A program made the translations under genes and the position numbers. From positions 22,683,189-22,747,188 of the forward strand of contig CM060186.1 of the NCBI GenBank assembly GCA_030549335.1: a DNA stretch of 64,000 nucleotides, written 5' to 3'. Position 1 is the stretch's first letter; each line of letters opens with the position of its first letter. The stretch is from Pontederia crassipes. Taxonomy: Eukaryota; Streptophyta; Magnoliopsida; Commelinales; Pontederiaceae. Shown piece after piece: positions 1 through 12,282 of this stretch. The notes below the pieces were generated by a model. The model searched no databases. It saw nothing but the letters and a program-made list of their open reading frames with translations, and had not been told where the DNA came from.

Positions 1-200
1 ACCGTGACAACATTGTCACGGTCGAGATAGAGTGAAGCACGACTGTGACCGACCTGGTCACGACTGTGAAAGAGATACAAGTCGGACTTAGCCATCAACG
101 GAGCACGGCCGTGACGACGATTGGCACGACCGTGACCATCAGTGGATAAGTTAAGGGCTACTATCATGGGCGTGACGTTCTTGTCACAGCTGTGATCGAT
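1..200. repeat. Cluster of short GC-rich palindromes in LTR block A
   Basis: The first 22 bases form a perfect inverted repeat with 10-bp arms (ACCGTGACAA) and a 2-base loop. Variants of CACGACCGTGAC and GTCACGGTCGTG then recur in both orientations to about position 200. A comparable cluster lies at 17040-17195 in the related block. Confidence 0.75.
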
Positions 201-396
201 CGAAAATGAATCCCAAGTTATTTTAAACATATTTCTTAATGTGTATAGGCTATGTATGGATGTATGTTCATTGTATATGACACATAGGTACGCGTAGTGC
301 ATGTTCAGTCGTAATTAAGCTAAAATATGAAGAATGATTGATATGAAAGATTGATGTGATTGTTTAATGTATTTATGACTAATGAAGTATGAAATT

Positions 397-666
397 GAAA
401 GAAATGCCTCACACAAATTGTGTTAAAGAAGTAAATACCATTCATCTTAGGGTGATTGAGATTTCTCAGGAAATAATGCCATCACTTGAAAGGGTGTTTG
501 AGATTTCCTTGGGGTCATTGGCCTAGTTGTAATGATGTTGCCCTGAGTCTTCAATTAAGCAAAGATGAAAAATGATGACAAGAAGTAAATGTCTTTCACC
601 TCATGGTGATTGACGCTTCTTTGAAAAATAATGTCATCACCTAAAAAGGTGTTTGAGATTTTTCAG
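397..666. repeat. Hairpin-bearing tandem units, left of the hAT insertion
   Basis: Imperfect units contain AAGTAAATG, a small inverted repeat such as CACCTCATGGTG, then ATGCCATCACC and GGTGTTTGAGA. A complete unit (581-666) ends exactly where the hAT element begins. The array resumes right of the hAT at 6386. Confidence 0.7.
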
Positions 667-2796
667 TAGGGATGTTCACGGGTCGAGTTTGACCTGACCC
701 GACCCCTAACCCGATCCGACCCGACCAACAATTGGTTGGGTCGGGTCGGATGAAACACTTTTGGGTCATAGAACCCGATCCGACCTAACCTTGAATGGTT
801 CGGGTCGGGTCGGGTCGGGTTGACGAGTTGTTTATTTATTTATTTTTTTGCTTCGTTGAAAACTTGAAATCATGCCATTGATGTTGCCAGTGCATTACAT
901 TCAACACTGCACACTGATCTCTTGCCTAACTTATAACAAATTAAGAAACCTCTTGCGTCTTGGATTACATAAGTAAACAAGTAGCAAAGGCAGAATTTGA
1001 AACATCTTTTGACTTTTGCAGACATCAAAGTGATCTCACAAAAGTATGAGCTGACGAATACTGCCATGCTGCCCAAATCTTTGTCGAGGAATTGAGGAGA
1101 AGCGACATAAGCAGTCTGAGTCAATCTACAATGTGTCAATGCCAATGAATCAATGGTGAGGTTTGTAATTATGAGTAAACTTATTTGAACGGTAAGTCTA
1201 CAACTTTGGATAATGGATAGCATATACCAAATTCACAAACTTTATTGGTTAGCAGATATGTAGCTAGAGATAAAGTGTACTATGGCAATCTTACGCTTTG
1301 AGTTTGAGAGCATCATCTAAGCACAAGCGCTCGCTCGGCTCAGCCCTCTGGATCCAATGGATCAATATCAGGTACCTAAAAGAAAACTTCACCATGAGTA
1401 TTCAAACTTTCAAAGTTCTCATACAAGTTGCAACATGAAAGTCAAAGAGCTCCAAACCTCTAATGTTACATCAAAACTCACTGACCAATCATAAGCTAAA
1501 GCTATTTGTGCACCACCAAGCACCAAATAACAAACACTGAAAATCTGAAACAAATATGACCCACCCTTCATAGTTCATGTCTTCATGAGGTGTGGCGTGG
1601 CCTAAATTCTTCTCAACAGAAGCAGCATCATTGGCTGCAACATAGAACAACCTAACATATGATATAATAAAACAAATGGCTAAAATGTTCATGAAGTGGA
1701 CTCAAAATACACAAAAATCAACCCAACAAACAGAAGCATGGATTCATATCAACACCAATGATCCTGGATGCACCAGAGGCAGAGAGTTGCACCAAATCCT
1801 GCACATAAAAAAATTATCACGAATAAGAGCCATCTTGTTCAAAAACTCCGTAGAAATGCAGAATCATAACATCACCTGTGTAAATGCCACAACAGCACAA
1901 CTCAACAGTCAGCACACACCAAAGTGCAGGCATCACATACCAATCGGAGCCATCTTTATCAGCATGGCAGGCTGGCAGCACCCATCTTATTTTGGTTTTA
2001 GATATAGTATCACTGAAAAAGAAAAGGGCACATTTCATTGATTTTAAAATTAACAGAAACAAATAATTTATGTTAAGATCTAAAAATGTTGAAGGCATGT
2101 TTGATTCAGGTGAGATCAACTAAGTTCACTATTAAAAGATGAATAAAAATTGATTACCTCATATCATCATATTCTTTCAGCTTGTAAAGAATATGAACAT
2201 GAAGATACAATGCAAGTTGAACATGAAGATGAACATAAGATACAAGCTGAACATGAAGATGCATGACATTTATGCCATGTGAACCCAAATATCATGAAGC
2301 TAACAGAAATCACTCATAAATGAATATAGTAGCATAAATAAACAGCAATCACTCATAAATGAGGTATTTGTCATGAAATTTGCAACTCAGACATCGTCAC
2401 AGTTCAACCCATAAAAGTTTAAAGTTCAAACTTACAATTCAAAATACAACATCTAATTTTAGGTAAGCAACCAACTAATCATTAAAAGTTTCAAAATGTG
2501 GGACTAAATAGTATAAAATAAACACTAGGGTGAATAAGAAGCCAACTTCATTCTATCCTGCAAAAAAATATATATGAAAAAGTTATAAACATTTGATATT
2601 AGTATGTTTAATGCATAAGAAACAATGAACTTGTAAACTAAATTATTTTACCTTGACATTCAGAATTCATATTTAATCCATATCCACTAATCATTATGTA
2701 TGACCCTCTCCAAGTCCAAGCAATCCTACATTAAACATGGCATAACATAAAAATAGTGAAATGAAGAAAGTTTAAAAATTGATTACAAATTTTTAT

Positions 2797-4906
2797 TTAG
2801 CTTTTGTTACCTTCTTCAATCTTCTCTAGTTCATCTAGTTCTACGCGAAGATCATTTAACTTTGTTAGAATTTTTAACCAATTCCGAGTGCATATCAAAG
2901 CCTCAATAGTGGTAGGAAGCAAACTACTACGAAATGGATCAAGAACTCGACCTTCAGTGTTGAATGCACTCTTAGATGACACTGAAGTCACAGGAACAAC
3001 TAATATATCTCTAGCAATGCGATAAAGCACATAATACTTTCAAGATTTTACTTTCCACCACTTCAAAATGTCAAACCCCTCGATATTTTCCTTAACATCA
3101 TCCTCGATGTACCTATCCAATTCACTTTTTCTTATTTCACCTTGTCTTTTCCTAACTTTCAATCTGAATTCATCCTCCCAATCTACATCATTCTTATATG
3201 CATTGGATGTTGAGTCTGTCATGAAGGTTAAGCAACTAGAATCGCTCTTATTTAAAGGCGTTAAAATTTTGTATTGCTCAAACAATAAATAAATGTAGGT
3301 TCTCAATTTTTTTCCAGCATTTCCTTACTTCTACCTCCATTATTCATTCGAGTGAAACAAAACTTGATATATTCCATCTTGTACCGTGGATCAAGGAAAA
3401 CAACAACAAATAACAAATAATTCAGCTTTGTGTCATCAGTCCAATATTCATCAAACTTCAATTGCATTGCCATTGTCATTGCTTGTAGCACCGTGTCATC
3501 AATTTGTCCCCATCTTTTCAATTGTTTTTTAATATCAATAAAATTATGAAAGAAAGAATTTGAGGTAATGTGCAATGAAGTTGAACATGAAAGAGTAGCA
3601 TCATAGAACACCTTCAAAAAATGTACAAACACTCGAACACGAGTCCAATCTTCACTTGTGGGAATTGCTTCTTTGGCATCCTTGAAATATAATATGTAAG
3701 ATCCATCGTGCTCAAGTCTTTTAAATGCCTTTTCAAACTTTTCAGCAACTTCTAACATTAAATAAATGGAGTTCCACATAGTGGCAACATCCATGAGCAC
3801 CTTCCTCTTGCAATTTATATTTGCCATTTCAACGCATCTGTTGAAAGTGACAAATCTACTAGGAGAAGATTTAATATACTTGCATGCAATCCCGACTCTT
3901 TTAATTGATGCATCTATTATATTCATGCCTTCACGAACAATTAAATTCAAAATATGAGCAGCACATCTCATATGTGTTAACTCTCCATTTAGAAATGTGG
4001 CACCATTCCAATCACTCATACTATCAACCAAAAAAGCAATAGCCGGCTTATTGGAGTTTGCATTATCTACTGTAACAAAACCTACTTTCCCCAATCCTTC
4101 ATGCATGTTTCCAAATGTTTTCCGATGGTGTCACCTTTGTGATCGGCAATTAAATCAAAACCCAATATCTTCTTGTGGAATTCCCATCTGTCATCTATGT
4201 AGTGAGCAGTAATAATTATATAATTCAAATTTTGAATTGAAGTCCAAGTATCAGTTGTCAAAGAAATCATTTGACGATTCTCAGAGAATATAATTTTTAA
4301 CTTATGTTTCTCAAGCATAAACAATTGCATAATATCTCTAGCAGCGGTAATACGAGAAGGAAGTTGACATCTTGATTGACATTCAGCAATGAACTCTCTA
4401 AAATCTTGATTTTCAACAAACTCGAATGCAAGCTCATCAACAACAAGCATCTTAGCAAGTGCCAATCTGCACCTTTCTTGATTAAAATCAATTAGTTTCA
4501 TACTAATACAAGTGTTAGGATCATCCTCACTTTATTTGCCAATAGCAATAGTTTTTTATTTTTTGTCAAGGCTCCTCTCTGAATTTTTATCACAAGTCTT
4601 TATATGCTTTAATAAGTTTGATGTTCCATGATTAGCATCATTACAAGCATAAGACTTATGACAATAGTTACAAATAGCTCTATCTTTTTCTCTTTTAAAA
4701 TGAGTCCACGCATTAGAAGGAGGTCTAGATGGTTTTATTTTAAGCACCTCTTGTTCTTTTTCTGAAGTAACCTCTCCTAGTGGTTGAGCTTTAAGTGATG
4801 ATGGTTGACCTTGAGCTTCTTGTAAATCATGAGAAGGAGCTACATGTAAATTTGTTGGAGTATGTGCAATTCCAATTTGAGTTCCACTTGTATTTTGAGT
4901 TGTCAT
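2797..4906 (-). pseudogene. hAT transposase (BED finger, catalytic core, hATC), broken
   Basis: Read right to left. 4556-4906 encodes a BED zinc finger (CNYCHKSY, then H...CDKN). 4082-4501 encodes the RNase H-like core with TTDTWTS. 3303-4106 continues with TVDNANSN and CAAHILNL, and 2797-3306 holds the hATC dimerisation region (DILKWWK, ARDILVVP, GRVLDPFRSSLLP). The order matches plant Ac/RICESLEEPER-type transposases. Breaks: two in-frame TAA codons after the BED part (4556-4558, 4532-4534), a frameshift near 4085-4106, another at an A-run near 3306, and an in-frame TGA at 3040-3042. An intron could explain the first gap but not the others. The core motifs survive, so decay looks moderate. 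Confidence 0.93.
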
Positions 4907-6120
4907 GTTATAACTTTAGAGAAATGAAAAATAAATTAGAAAGGTAACTTAAACTATAAAGTTCATTAACAGAGATACAGAGTGAGACTTAACAAAAATC
5001 AATAAGAACTCTTGCCACTAATCAAAACTAAATTCGAAGGAAAAATGAGATCAGGTTCACTGTTCTATATCTTAATATAAAGCAAATAGGACAAATTCAT
5101 ATATGTTCCAATTGATATGCAAAGGGCAAATAGACTGTAACTATTGTTCCATTATTTGAAATTTACGTCACATAATCACATACTTTAGTCCTCTAATTAA
5201 TCTTCTAGTGCACGTAAAGACAATGACAACAACTTGAGCATACACCTATTTAACATAAATTTTAAGAAAGATTCATGCATACTATTTGTCGAAACTGAGG
5301 AGCATGCTATCATTTCAGCAACACAGGCACCAACAAAGTTACAACATAGAGTAATGATAGCATAAAGGTGGATCACTAGAAAAAACTTGAATGTCATGTT
5401 CAAGTTGGAAAAATTCTAAACACACATAACAAAGAGTGATCTACTGGTGATGATTAGGAACTGAGTTACTGAGGATTGAACGAGCTCTGTGCCAACCTAG
5501 CGAGCTAGGCAGCTAGCGAGTGACAAACGACCACGAGCCGCAAACCACCAAGCCCTAGTAATTTCCCTCACTGATGCCTGATGGCAATGTAATAGAGTGT
5601 GAAGACAGGAATAGATGAGTTTAAATAAAAAATAATGTTGGCGTGACAAATGAAATGAGTTGCTTGACCATGTGTCTGACCGACAACAAAGGTGTTTCTT
5701 CAAGGTGAGAGGCAAATGTGGAATGACGGTCAAGATTGGGCCTGGCGGCTGACTGATGACTTGTTGCTTGTTGCATGTTGGTGCTTCTTCAAGGAGAGAA
5801 GTGACGGTTGTGACGCTGCCTGCGCTGCATTGCGACTATGAGCTTGTTGTTAAGAGAGATTGTGAGAGTGTCGGACGTCGGGCCGTCAGGGGGAGGAGCG
5901 GCCGAGCGGGAGGACCAGAGGAGGTTTGTCATGATGGGCTGACGGCGGAGCTGGAGCCCGCTGCGGTGCTGCCTGCAGCCAGGAGAGTTAGGGCAAGGCG
6001 GGGCGGCCGGGAGAGTTAGGGCAAGGCACCAAGGCCGGGCGGGCGGCAAGCAAAAAGTGAAAAAACAATTTCGAGAGTTGAGACTTCGAGTTGTGCTGTT
6101 GTGGCATAGCGCGGCACGGT
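4907..6120. other. hAT interior with GC-rich stretch, no gene recognised
   Basis: 4907-5450 is AT-rich without recognisable coding sequence. 5460-6060 is markedly GC-rich and contains a short near-tandem duplication (GAGAGTTAGGGCAAGGC at about 5984 and 6012). It lies upstream of the transposase and may be the promoter or leader of the element or acquired sequence. Small open frames here have no recognisable motifs. Confidence 0.5.
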
Positions 6121-6385
6121 AGCACATCAGGTTCAATGGTTCGAGTCGTTCGGCGGTTCGGATCAAGCGGTCTGGTTCAGCCATGGTACTAGAATGGGTT
6201 AATCGGTTCCGGTTGGGTTCACTCGGGTTCGAAAATGCAAACTCGAACCCGAACTGAACCAAGTCGTGTTCTCTACGATTTGGGTCGGGTCTGACCCGAA
6301 CTAGGATCCGAACTGACCCAATAGTCATTGGGTCGGTTCGGTTTATCGGGTTCATCGGGTCGACCCGGCCCGGTGAACACCCCTA

Positions 6386-6960
6386 TTTTTCAGTGCTCTA
6401 TGAACTAATGTAATGATGTAAAGATGAAAGATGAGGGCAAGAAGTAAATGTCTTTCACCTCACGGTGACTGAGACTTATTTGGGAAATAATGCCATCACC
6501 CAAAAGGTGTTTGAGATTTTCCAATGCCTATGGACAAATGTAATGATGATGTAAAGATGAAAGATGTGGTAAGAAGTAAATGTCTTTCAGCTTATAGTGA
6601 TTGAGAATTCTTGAGAAATAATTTCATCACCCCAAAGGGTGTTTGAGGTTTACCAGAAGTAAATGCCTTTCGCTTTATGGTAACTAAGACTTATGTGAAA
6701 AATAATGTCATCACCCAAAAGATGTTTTAACATTTTCCAGTGTCCGATTAACTGATGTAAGAATGCTAAATTGTATTGACCATTAGACAAAGAAAAAATA
6801 TGTTATATGATATGATGAATGTAATGAAAATAAACCATGAACGTAAAGATGAGAAGTAAATGCCTCTCGCCCCACGATGATTGAAACTTCTCGAGAATAA
6901 TGCCATCACCTTAAAAGTGTTTAAGGTTTTCTAATGTAAAGATGAAAGATATCATATGAT
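6386..6960. repeat. Hairpin-bearing tandem units, right of the hAT insertion
   Basis: This continues the array at 397-666. About four more units begin near 6450, 6572, 6655 and 6851, each with GAAGTAAATG, a CAC...GTG mini-hairpin, CATCACC and GGTGTTTGAG-type motifs. Unit spacing is irregular, with extra linker in some. Confidence 0.7.
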
Positions 6961-7738
6961 AATGTTAATGTATGCAAGGTTATAATGTGTCCCAATGATA
7001 TCATAGGGTAATAAAAGAAAGAAAGATGAATGGATGAATATCCTAATGATTATAAAGTAATTCACGAGGAAATGTAAAGTAAAGAATGAAAAGAAAGAGA
7101 GAAATAATGTTAAGTAGTAAGGATTAAGGAGTTATAAAGAAACTCCTAGAATACACACGATAGTGAAAATGAAATGCAATGATATGAATGTATGTTTTTA
7201 TGGTATTGTATTTGCAGATGATGACTCTAAGGTAAGGCAGGTATGTCAAAATGATTATGTTTCAAGAATAACATGTTAAGAATGAATGATAAACATGATG
7301 TATTGTCATGTAAGAATCATGGTATAGTTCATGACATTCATGTTAATATGTTATGTTATTATGATGATAAATGATGCATCGCATGTAGAAGCATGTGATA
7401 GGTTATCATAGCATGCATGACCTTTACATATTCTAATTGGAAAACCCTAAACTTTGGATCTGTGCAGGTAACCAAGATTAAGTGATGGATGACATCTCAA
7501 GCTCATGTTGAAGAGTTGCACATGTTATGGTTCTAGTTGAACATTCAGTCTAATGATGTAACGAAGATTTTAGACATTTAATATCCTGGGTTATAAAATG
7601 ATTATGACGAAGTTTTATTATGATTTTTTAAAATTATCAAAAGTCTTCCATTATTAAATATTGTATGACGAACGAGCTAATGATGATAAATTATCCTAAA
7701 TGACCAATGCTTTTAGGATGGATTTTCGAGTCGTTACA

Positions 7739-8640
7739 AATATTTAGCATCGAAAAAATTTATATAGGCAAAACGAACAATAATATTTTAATGTTAATAT
7801 TTTCTTTCTAACTACTCTTATAAAATCTAATAAGTAAAGTAACACACTAATTATGATCTAATTGATAATGCACCAAACGACCATAATATATTAATTGTAA
7901 TGCTTCTAAAATGCATGCACTGTACATCGTCATTAAGCCGCCTGAGAAAGGCTACCCATTTTCATATATTAATTTAAGATAATATACCAAAATATGCAAA
8001 ATATTTTAAAATAAAATATTATATTACACATGTAGAGATTCGATTACAAGATAAAATTGTATGTATAAGATACTCATTAAGCAGTGTCTAATAGAAAATC
8101 AAATGCTCATTTCCAAATAATCAATGGTCATTATTTGAGCAAACAATACTAGTAATTGAACAATTTATCAACTATTAATAAAACAATAATCAATGTCAAG
8201 GAATAATTATAAATTATCAATGTCTTTATCAATTAATAATTGATAATCTCCACAATCAATTATCAATTGGATTCAATGTCAAATATCAATTTATTAATTA
8301 TTTGATTCCATGTTGATGAAGGAGAGCCCTAAATAATTTATCAATGAAACACAATGACACTTTTTATGCAATAGTGACCATTGGAGTAACAATGGGTACA
8401 ATGTGTGACGAAGGACAGTACAACAAGGCATCCATAGTTTTCACTAGTGCTTCGCATACCATTCTTCTAATTGTGCTATTTTCTCTATTCTATTCAATAA
8501 CATTAATTCATCAACAATCATTAAACAAGGTGACCTATAACTTTCGAGTTTTATCTTATTTACTTAGGACATTTCTTTTTGTTTGTTTTTTATTTTACAT
8601 AAAAAACCCATTTAAAAAAGAAATATAAATAATACACCCA
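7739..8640. other. AT-rich stretch, one small open frame of unknown meaning
   Basis: Very AT-rich with many TTAAT/ATTAA runs. A 94-codon open frame at 8344-8628 (+) would encode a peptide with hydrophobic segments (around residues 38-55 and 70-85). I recognise no family, and chance is likely in sequence this AT-rich. Confidence 0.3.
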
Positions 8641-8719
8641 TAATAATACTTATATATATAAATAATAATGGATTATTATAGTAATTAATAACCATTACCT
8701 TTATAAAAATATAACCAAC

Positions 8720-8890
8720 TATAAGTGGACACAAGTCATTTGTGCTGACACATGTCGTGTCGTAAGATCACAAACCATGTTGCTCTAGACATACTGACAT
8801 AGGCAATGTTGGCAAGAACATAAGTTGTGTTGTATTTGGACATGGGTCATGCTGATTGAAAACATGCCATGTTGTGATAAGTTAAGAGTC
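8720..8890. repeat. Short palindromic motif cluster (ACATGTCGTGT type)
   Basis: Repeated variants of GACACATGTCGTGTCG and ACATGCCATGTTGT lie in both orientations. The position, downstream of the gypsy pol remnant on its coding strand, suggests this belongs to that element's 3' LTR, but LTR borders could not be fixed. Confidence 0.45.
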
Positions 8891-9831
8891 CACTTAGAAG
8901 TTGCAATATCTATTGTTTTTTTAATAGGGCCATGTCATCCTAAATAGTGAATGATTCCACTTTTTTTTCCTTCTTTCTCCTGCCCATTTTACGACTGTTT
9001 GCCACCCTAGTCATGACTTGGTGGCACACACTTCATCAAGGTTATGATCACCCATTTTCCCTTGTCACGACTAGACATACTATCTTGTTGAGGCATGGGG
9101 TCCCTTAATGTGTCATCTTATTTATGTTTTCTCAAAACTTGTGACTAATTACTTGTGAATTCAAATTCCCCTACCTATCTCTATTTTCGCAATCAATGGG
9201 TGATTGTTATGGCATTTCGTCGATCGATGTTATTTGTACGTATACCATGTTCGTCAAGTAGGTGTAACTTTTCCTCTGTCAGCTGATCGTGTTGTAGGAG
9301 AGAGAAAATGAAAGAGAAGAGAATACTTAGGGTGGCTTGAAAAGAAACCCTTAGCATCTTGTTTAAGATCAATTATAACTCTTAACTCAAATATGATTAA
9401 ATTCTTTTAAATCCCATCTCGTAATTGGATATCATCTAATCGTTAAACAAATTTTATGTATAATTAATAATTAATTATTATTTAACTTTAAATTCTTATC
9501 TTACTCTAATTCAAACTCCAAATTTATTATTATTTTAAAATCCATATTTATCTTCAAATAAACTATTTTGAAACATCACATCATAACCTCTTTAACATAA
9601 ATTTATTCTTGAGTTTCCAAGAAAATGAAGAGACACTAAAATTTTGGAATATCCTTTCACATTTCCTCTTTGAGTTCCTAGTGGACATAGTCAACTTTAT
9701 GATTCATCCAACCCATCTTTACCATTGGCACAATCCTATTTTTAGTGACTATTCTAATATTCAATGATTTTCATTTGTTTTCTCTTGATATTAGATCTTC
9801 ATTTAAATTCAAACTTCCTCCATTATAATTA

Positions 9832-11600
9832 TGTTGGGTCATAATGATTGAACTTATGGAGCATAGACACGTGGAAGATATTGTGCGCACGTTCATATGA
9901 TGATTGTAGTATCAATCTACATAATGCATCTCCTACCATGTCAAGTACATTGAATGATCCAACATATCGAGGGCTTAGTTTTTCTTCTTAAATTTCATCA
10001 CAATATTCATAAAATAAACCTCCAATATTACTTACTTTCACTTGTAGAGATAAATATAACTTGCAACATAATCTGCAATATTCTTTTTCATCTTCTTTCA
10101 CTAGAATGTTCTTTGCAAGTTCTTGTAAACCTTCCTGCTTCTCGGATGAATGGCAAAGTCAGACTCATTCATCCAATACTTGTTTGCATAATTCTTTATT
10201 ACTTGGGACCCATAAACACCCTCAATATCTAATTACACCATTTGAGATAGGAAGTTTGCATGCATTTTTTTTACGCAACATAATAAGCTGGTTGTATTTG
10301 TCATTATTTGATTGTGCCTTGCCAATTTTCAATAGAAACTCTAGTTTCATGTTGATACATGCCATTAGCCTCCCACCTTCCTTGCCAGTTGTAGGACTCC
10401 ATTGGATAATTCAGTCAATCATATTCTTTGACCATACTGATATACAAGCAATCAATTTCTCCCATTTCTTGCGAAGTGCATATGCAATTGAGTTTACTTT
10501 ACCCGATTGCAAATTCGTTAGCTTTAAAAAACTTGACCCATCATCATTGACACATGTTCATATCCCATTGGAAGAGTACATGCTTTAAGCTTTTGTTTTC
10601 TGTAAAGATCCAAATTCTTTGCCGTAGATGTAATGTGACAAAATTTTTAGGGTGAATACTACAACTGCTAACTCCCCACATCAGGAGTTGGATAGTTCTT
10701 CTTATGTTTCTTTAATATCTTGAGCTTGTGCCACTACCTTACCACATTGCATCAAAGTCACACCTTAATTTGGTACTGCATGCATCATATATGACATTAT
10801 CTTCTTAGCTTGAAGGTATATGGAGGATAGGTGTCATGTCCAATTTGTTTTCAATTATTGTAAATTGTTTTCACATTTCTTGGATCACTCAAATTTGACG
10901 CAATTCTTCATTAAGTTGGCCAAGGGGGACATACTATTTGAGAAGTACTTTAAAATAAATTTCTAGTAATACCCTAATAATTCAAGAAAGCTTTTGATCT
11001 TCATTAAGTTGGCCAAGGGGGACATACTATTTGAGAAGTACTTTAAAATAAATTTCTAGTAATACCCTAATAATTCAAGAAAGCTTTTGATCTTCGATGC
11101 ATTATTTGGTCGATCTTGATTATCTACTACTTTGATTTTTTGTATGATCTACTGAGACATTGTCTTTTCTAATATTGTGTCCAAGGAACATTATCTCATT
11201 AAACCAAATTGGACATACAATTTATTTTTCCTCAATATACGACCTGCAGATGCTCCATTCTTGTGGACTCGATGAATCAATTAGGATGTCTTCAACAAAA
11301 GCTACCATGAACTTATCTAGATACTACCAAAACACTCTATTAATTAAATTCTTGAATTCCATTAGTTCATTGATTAGCTTGAAAGACATCACTAGAAATT
11401 TGTAATTGTTAGATCACTTGGCAGAAAAGGGAAGGAGATGGTGCATGTGTGCGTGAAAAGATGTTAAATCGATAACTTCAATTTTAGAAATGAAGTCGTG
11501 AAAGCACAATTGATTAATAAAGTGAGAGGAGGGGGGAGCAAACACGAAGGTGAGAGATATGCTGACGAGGATTGACCACATCTTACTATTCTGACTTTTT
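9832..11600 (-). pseudogene. Ty3/gypsy pol remnant (RT, RNase H, integrase, C-terminus)
   Basis: Translated on the minus strand from right to left with several frame changes. 11411-11590 and 11160-11411 give RT landmarks (LVMSFKLIN for the usual VMPFGLTN, VEDILIDS for the active-site FxDDILIYS, and FLGHNIRKDNVSVD). RNase H lies near 10540-10800 (RCDFDA, then FTENKSLKHV). An H2C2-like integrase region follows near 10020-10330. The C-terminus at 9832-9985 reads LSPRYVGSF and HNIFHVSML, a signature of gypsy pol. Many stops and a 93-bp tandem duplication disrupt it. The first aspartate of the RT box is replaced by E, and no part is intact. Confidence 0.88.
10905..11090. repeat. Perfect 93-bp tandem duplication
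   Basis: 10905-10997 and 10998-11090 are identical by eye, each beginning TCTTCATTAAGTTGGCC, and five more bases of a third copy follow. The length is 31 codons, so it would keep frame in the surrounding decayed gypsy pol (the region after the RT box). Identity implies the duplication is much younger than the decay around it. Confidence 0.92.
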
Positions 11601-12282
11601 GACCTTGATACCCTCCGAGATTCCATTAGAATAATTTTTTAATTTTAAATAGGGCAAGAAAAAAAATCTTTACATCATCTTCTTCTCCACTTTGAGAGGA
11701 AAGACAAACTCTCTTTCTCGAAAGCTTACACTCGACATTCTCCGACCTCAAATGAACTTCTCAAGTCTTTCCTATTTTTCTAAAGTCTTCTTGTCTTTAA
11801 AGTGTTTTGGACCTCTCTTATAGCCTTTCCCAAGAAGCATTATGAAATTTTTTTGAAAAGTTGACTTAAAGTTGTACACATCAGTATTGATGTAGATGTC
11901 CTCTCCTTTCAACGCAAGTTTGCACTGTGCTATGCATTGGACTATTGCCTATTTCTAAAGTGGGTGTCCATCCTCCCATTACAGTCATCCTCTCTGACAA
12001 TTATTCCACTAGACTTCATATAGTAGTTCTTGATGTTGTGGATGCCTGCTTTGGATCAACAGAAACATTCTAAAATAATCTGCATTCTTCTCTTAGTATA
12101 GTTGTCCACTACATTTCTTTGATTAGAAAATTGCATGTGTAAACTCATAAAGAATTTACATGTGTAATCCAATCATTGGATTGAAATTTTATGGTGAATA
12201 TTAATATCTAAAGTTAAGATAACTTTAGTTGTCTGATGTCATACGACATCATCATATAATTTAAATTAACATCTACAATTAA
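11600..12282. other. Unassigned stretch between gypsy pol and LINE
   Basis: Pyrimidine-rich on the plus strand. It may be the 5' part of the neighbouring gypsy element on the minus strand, but I could not align it to a domain. Confidence 0.3.

Larger units (their letters stand above)
667..6385 (-). mobile_element. hAT transposon, complete ends, 8-bp target duplication
   Basis: The left end TAGGGATGTTCAC and the right end, read inverted as TAGGGGTGTTCAC, form terminal inverted repeats. The 8-bp sequence TTTTTCAG occurs directly before (659-666) and directly after (6386-6393) the element, as expected for hAT. Subterminal regions (about 680-830 and 6120-6375) are packed with GGGTCGGGTCGG-like motifs in both orientations, resembling transposase-binding arrays. 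The element is 5719 bp and carries a BED-finger/hATC transposase on the minus strand that is no longer intact. It split a tandem array of the surrounding LTR. Confidence 0.93.
1..7738 (+). mobile_element. LTR-like block A, truncated by window start, split by a hAT insertion
   Basis: The block ends at 7738 in GTTACA and resembles the block at 16045-18732. Both share the region around 240-350 (17240-17330 in the relative), the hairpin-bearing tandem units, a stretch with ACTCCTAGAATA, and the tail around TTTTCG. The relative begins TGTAAC, so this is read as an LTR, solo or attached, of a Ty3/gypsy-type element with TGTAAC...GTTACA ends. Without the hAT insert about 2 kb is visible. There are no coding domains. 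The 5' end lies outside the window, so class and completeness are inferred. Confidence 0.6.

Noticed and set aside
6118-6150. tRNA-like GGTTCGAGTC segment
   Set aside because: No cloverleaf can be formed around it, and the text belongs to hAT subterminal motifs.
5756-6355. Open frames on both strands in the GC-rich part of the hAT element
   Set aside because: They run through subterminal GGGTCGGGT motifs of the transposon and show no conserved domain.
10061-10588. 175-codon plus-strand frame
   Set aside because: It is antisense to a recognisable gypsy pol remnant on the minus strand.
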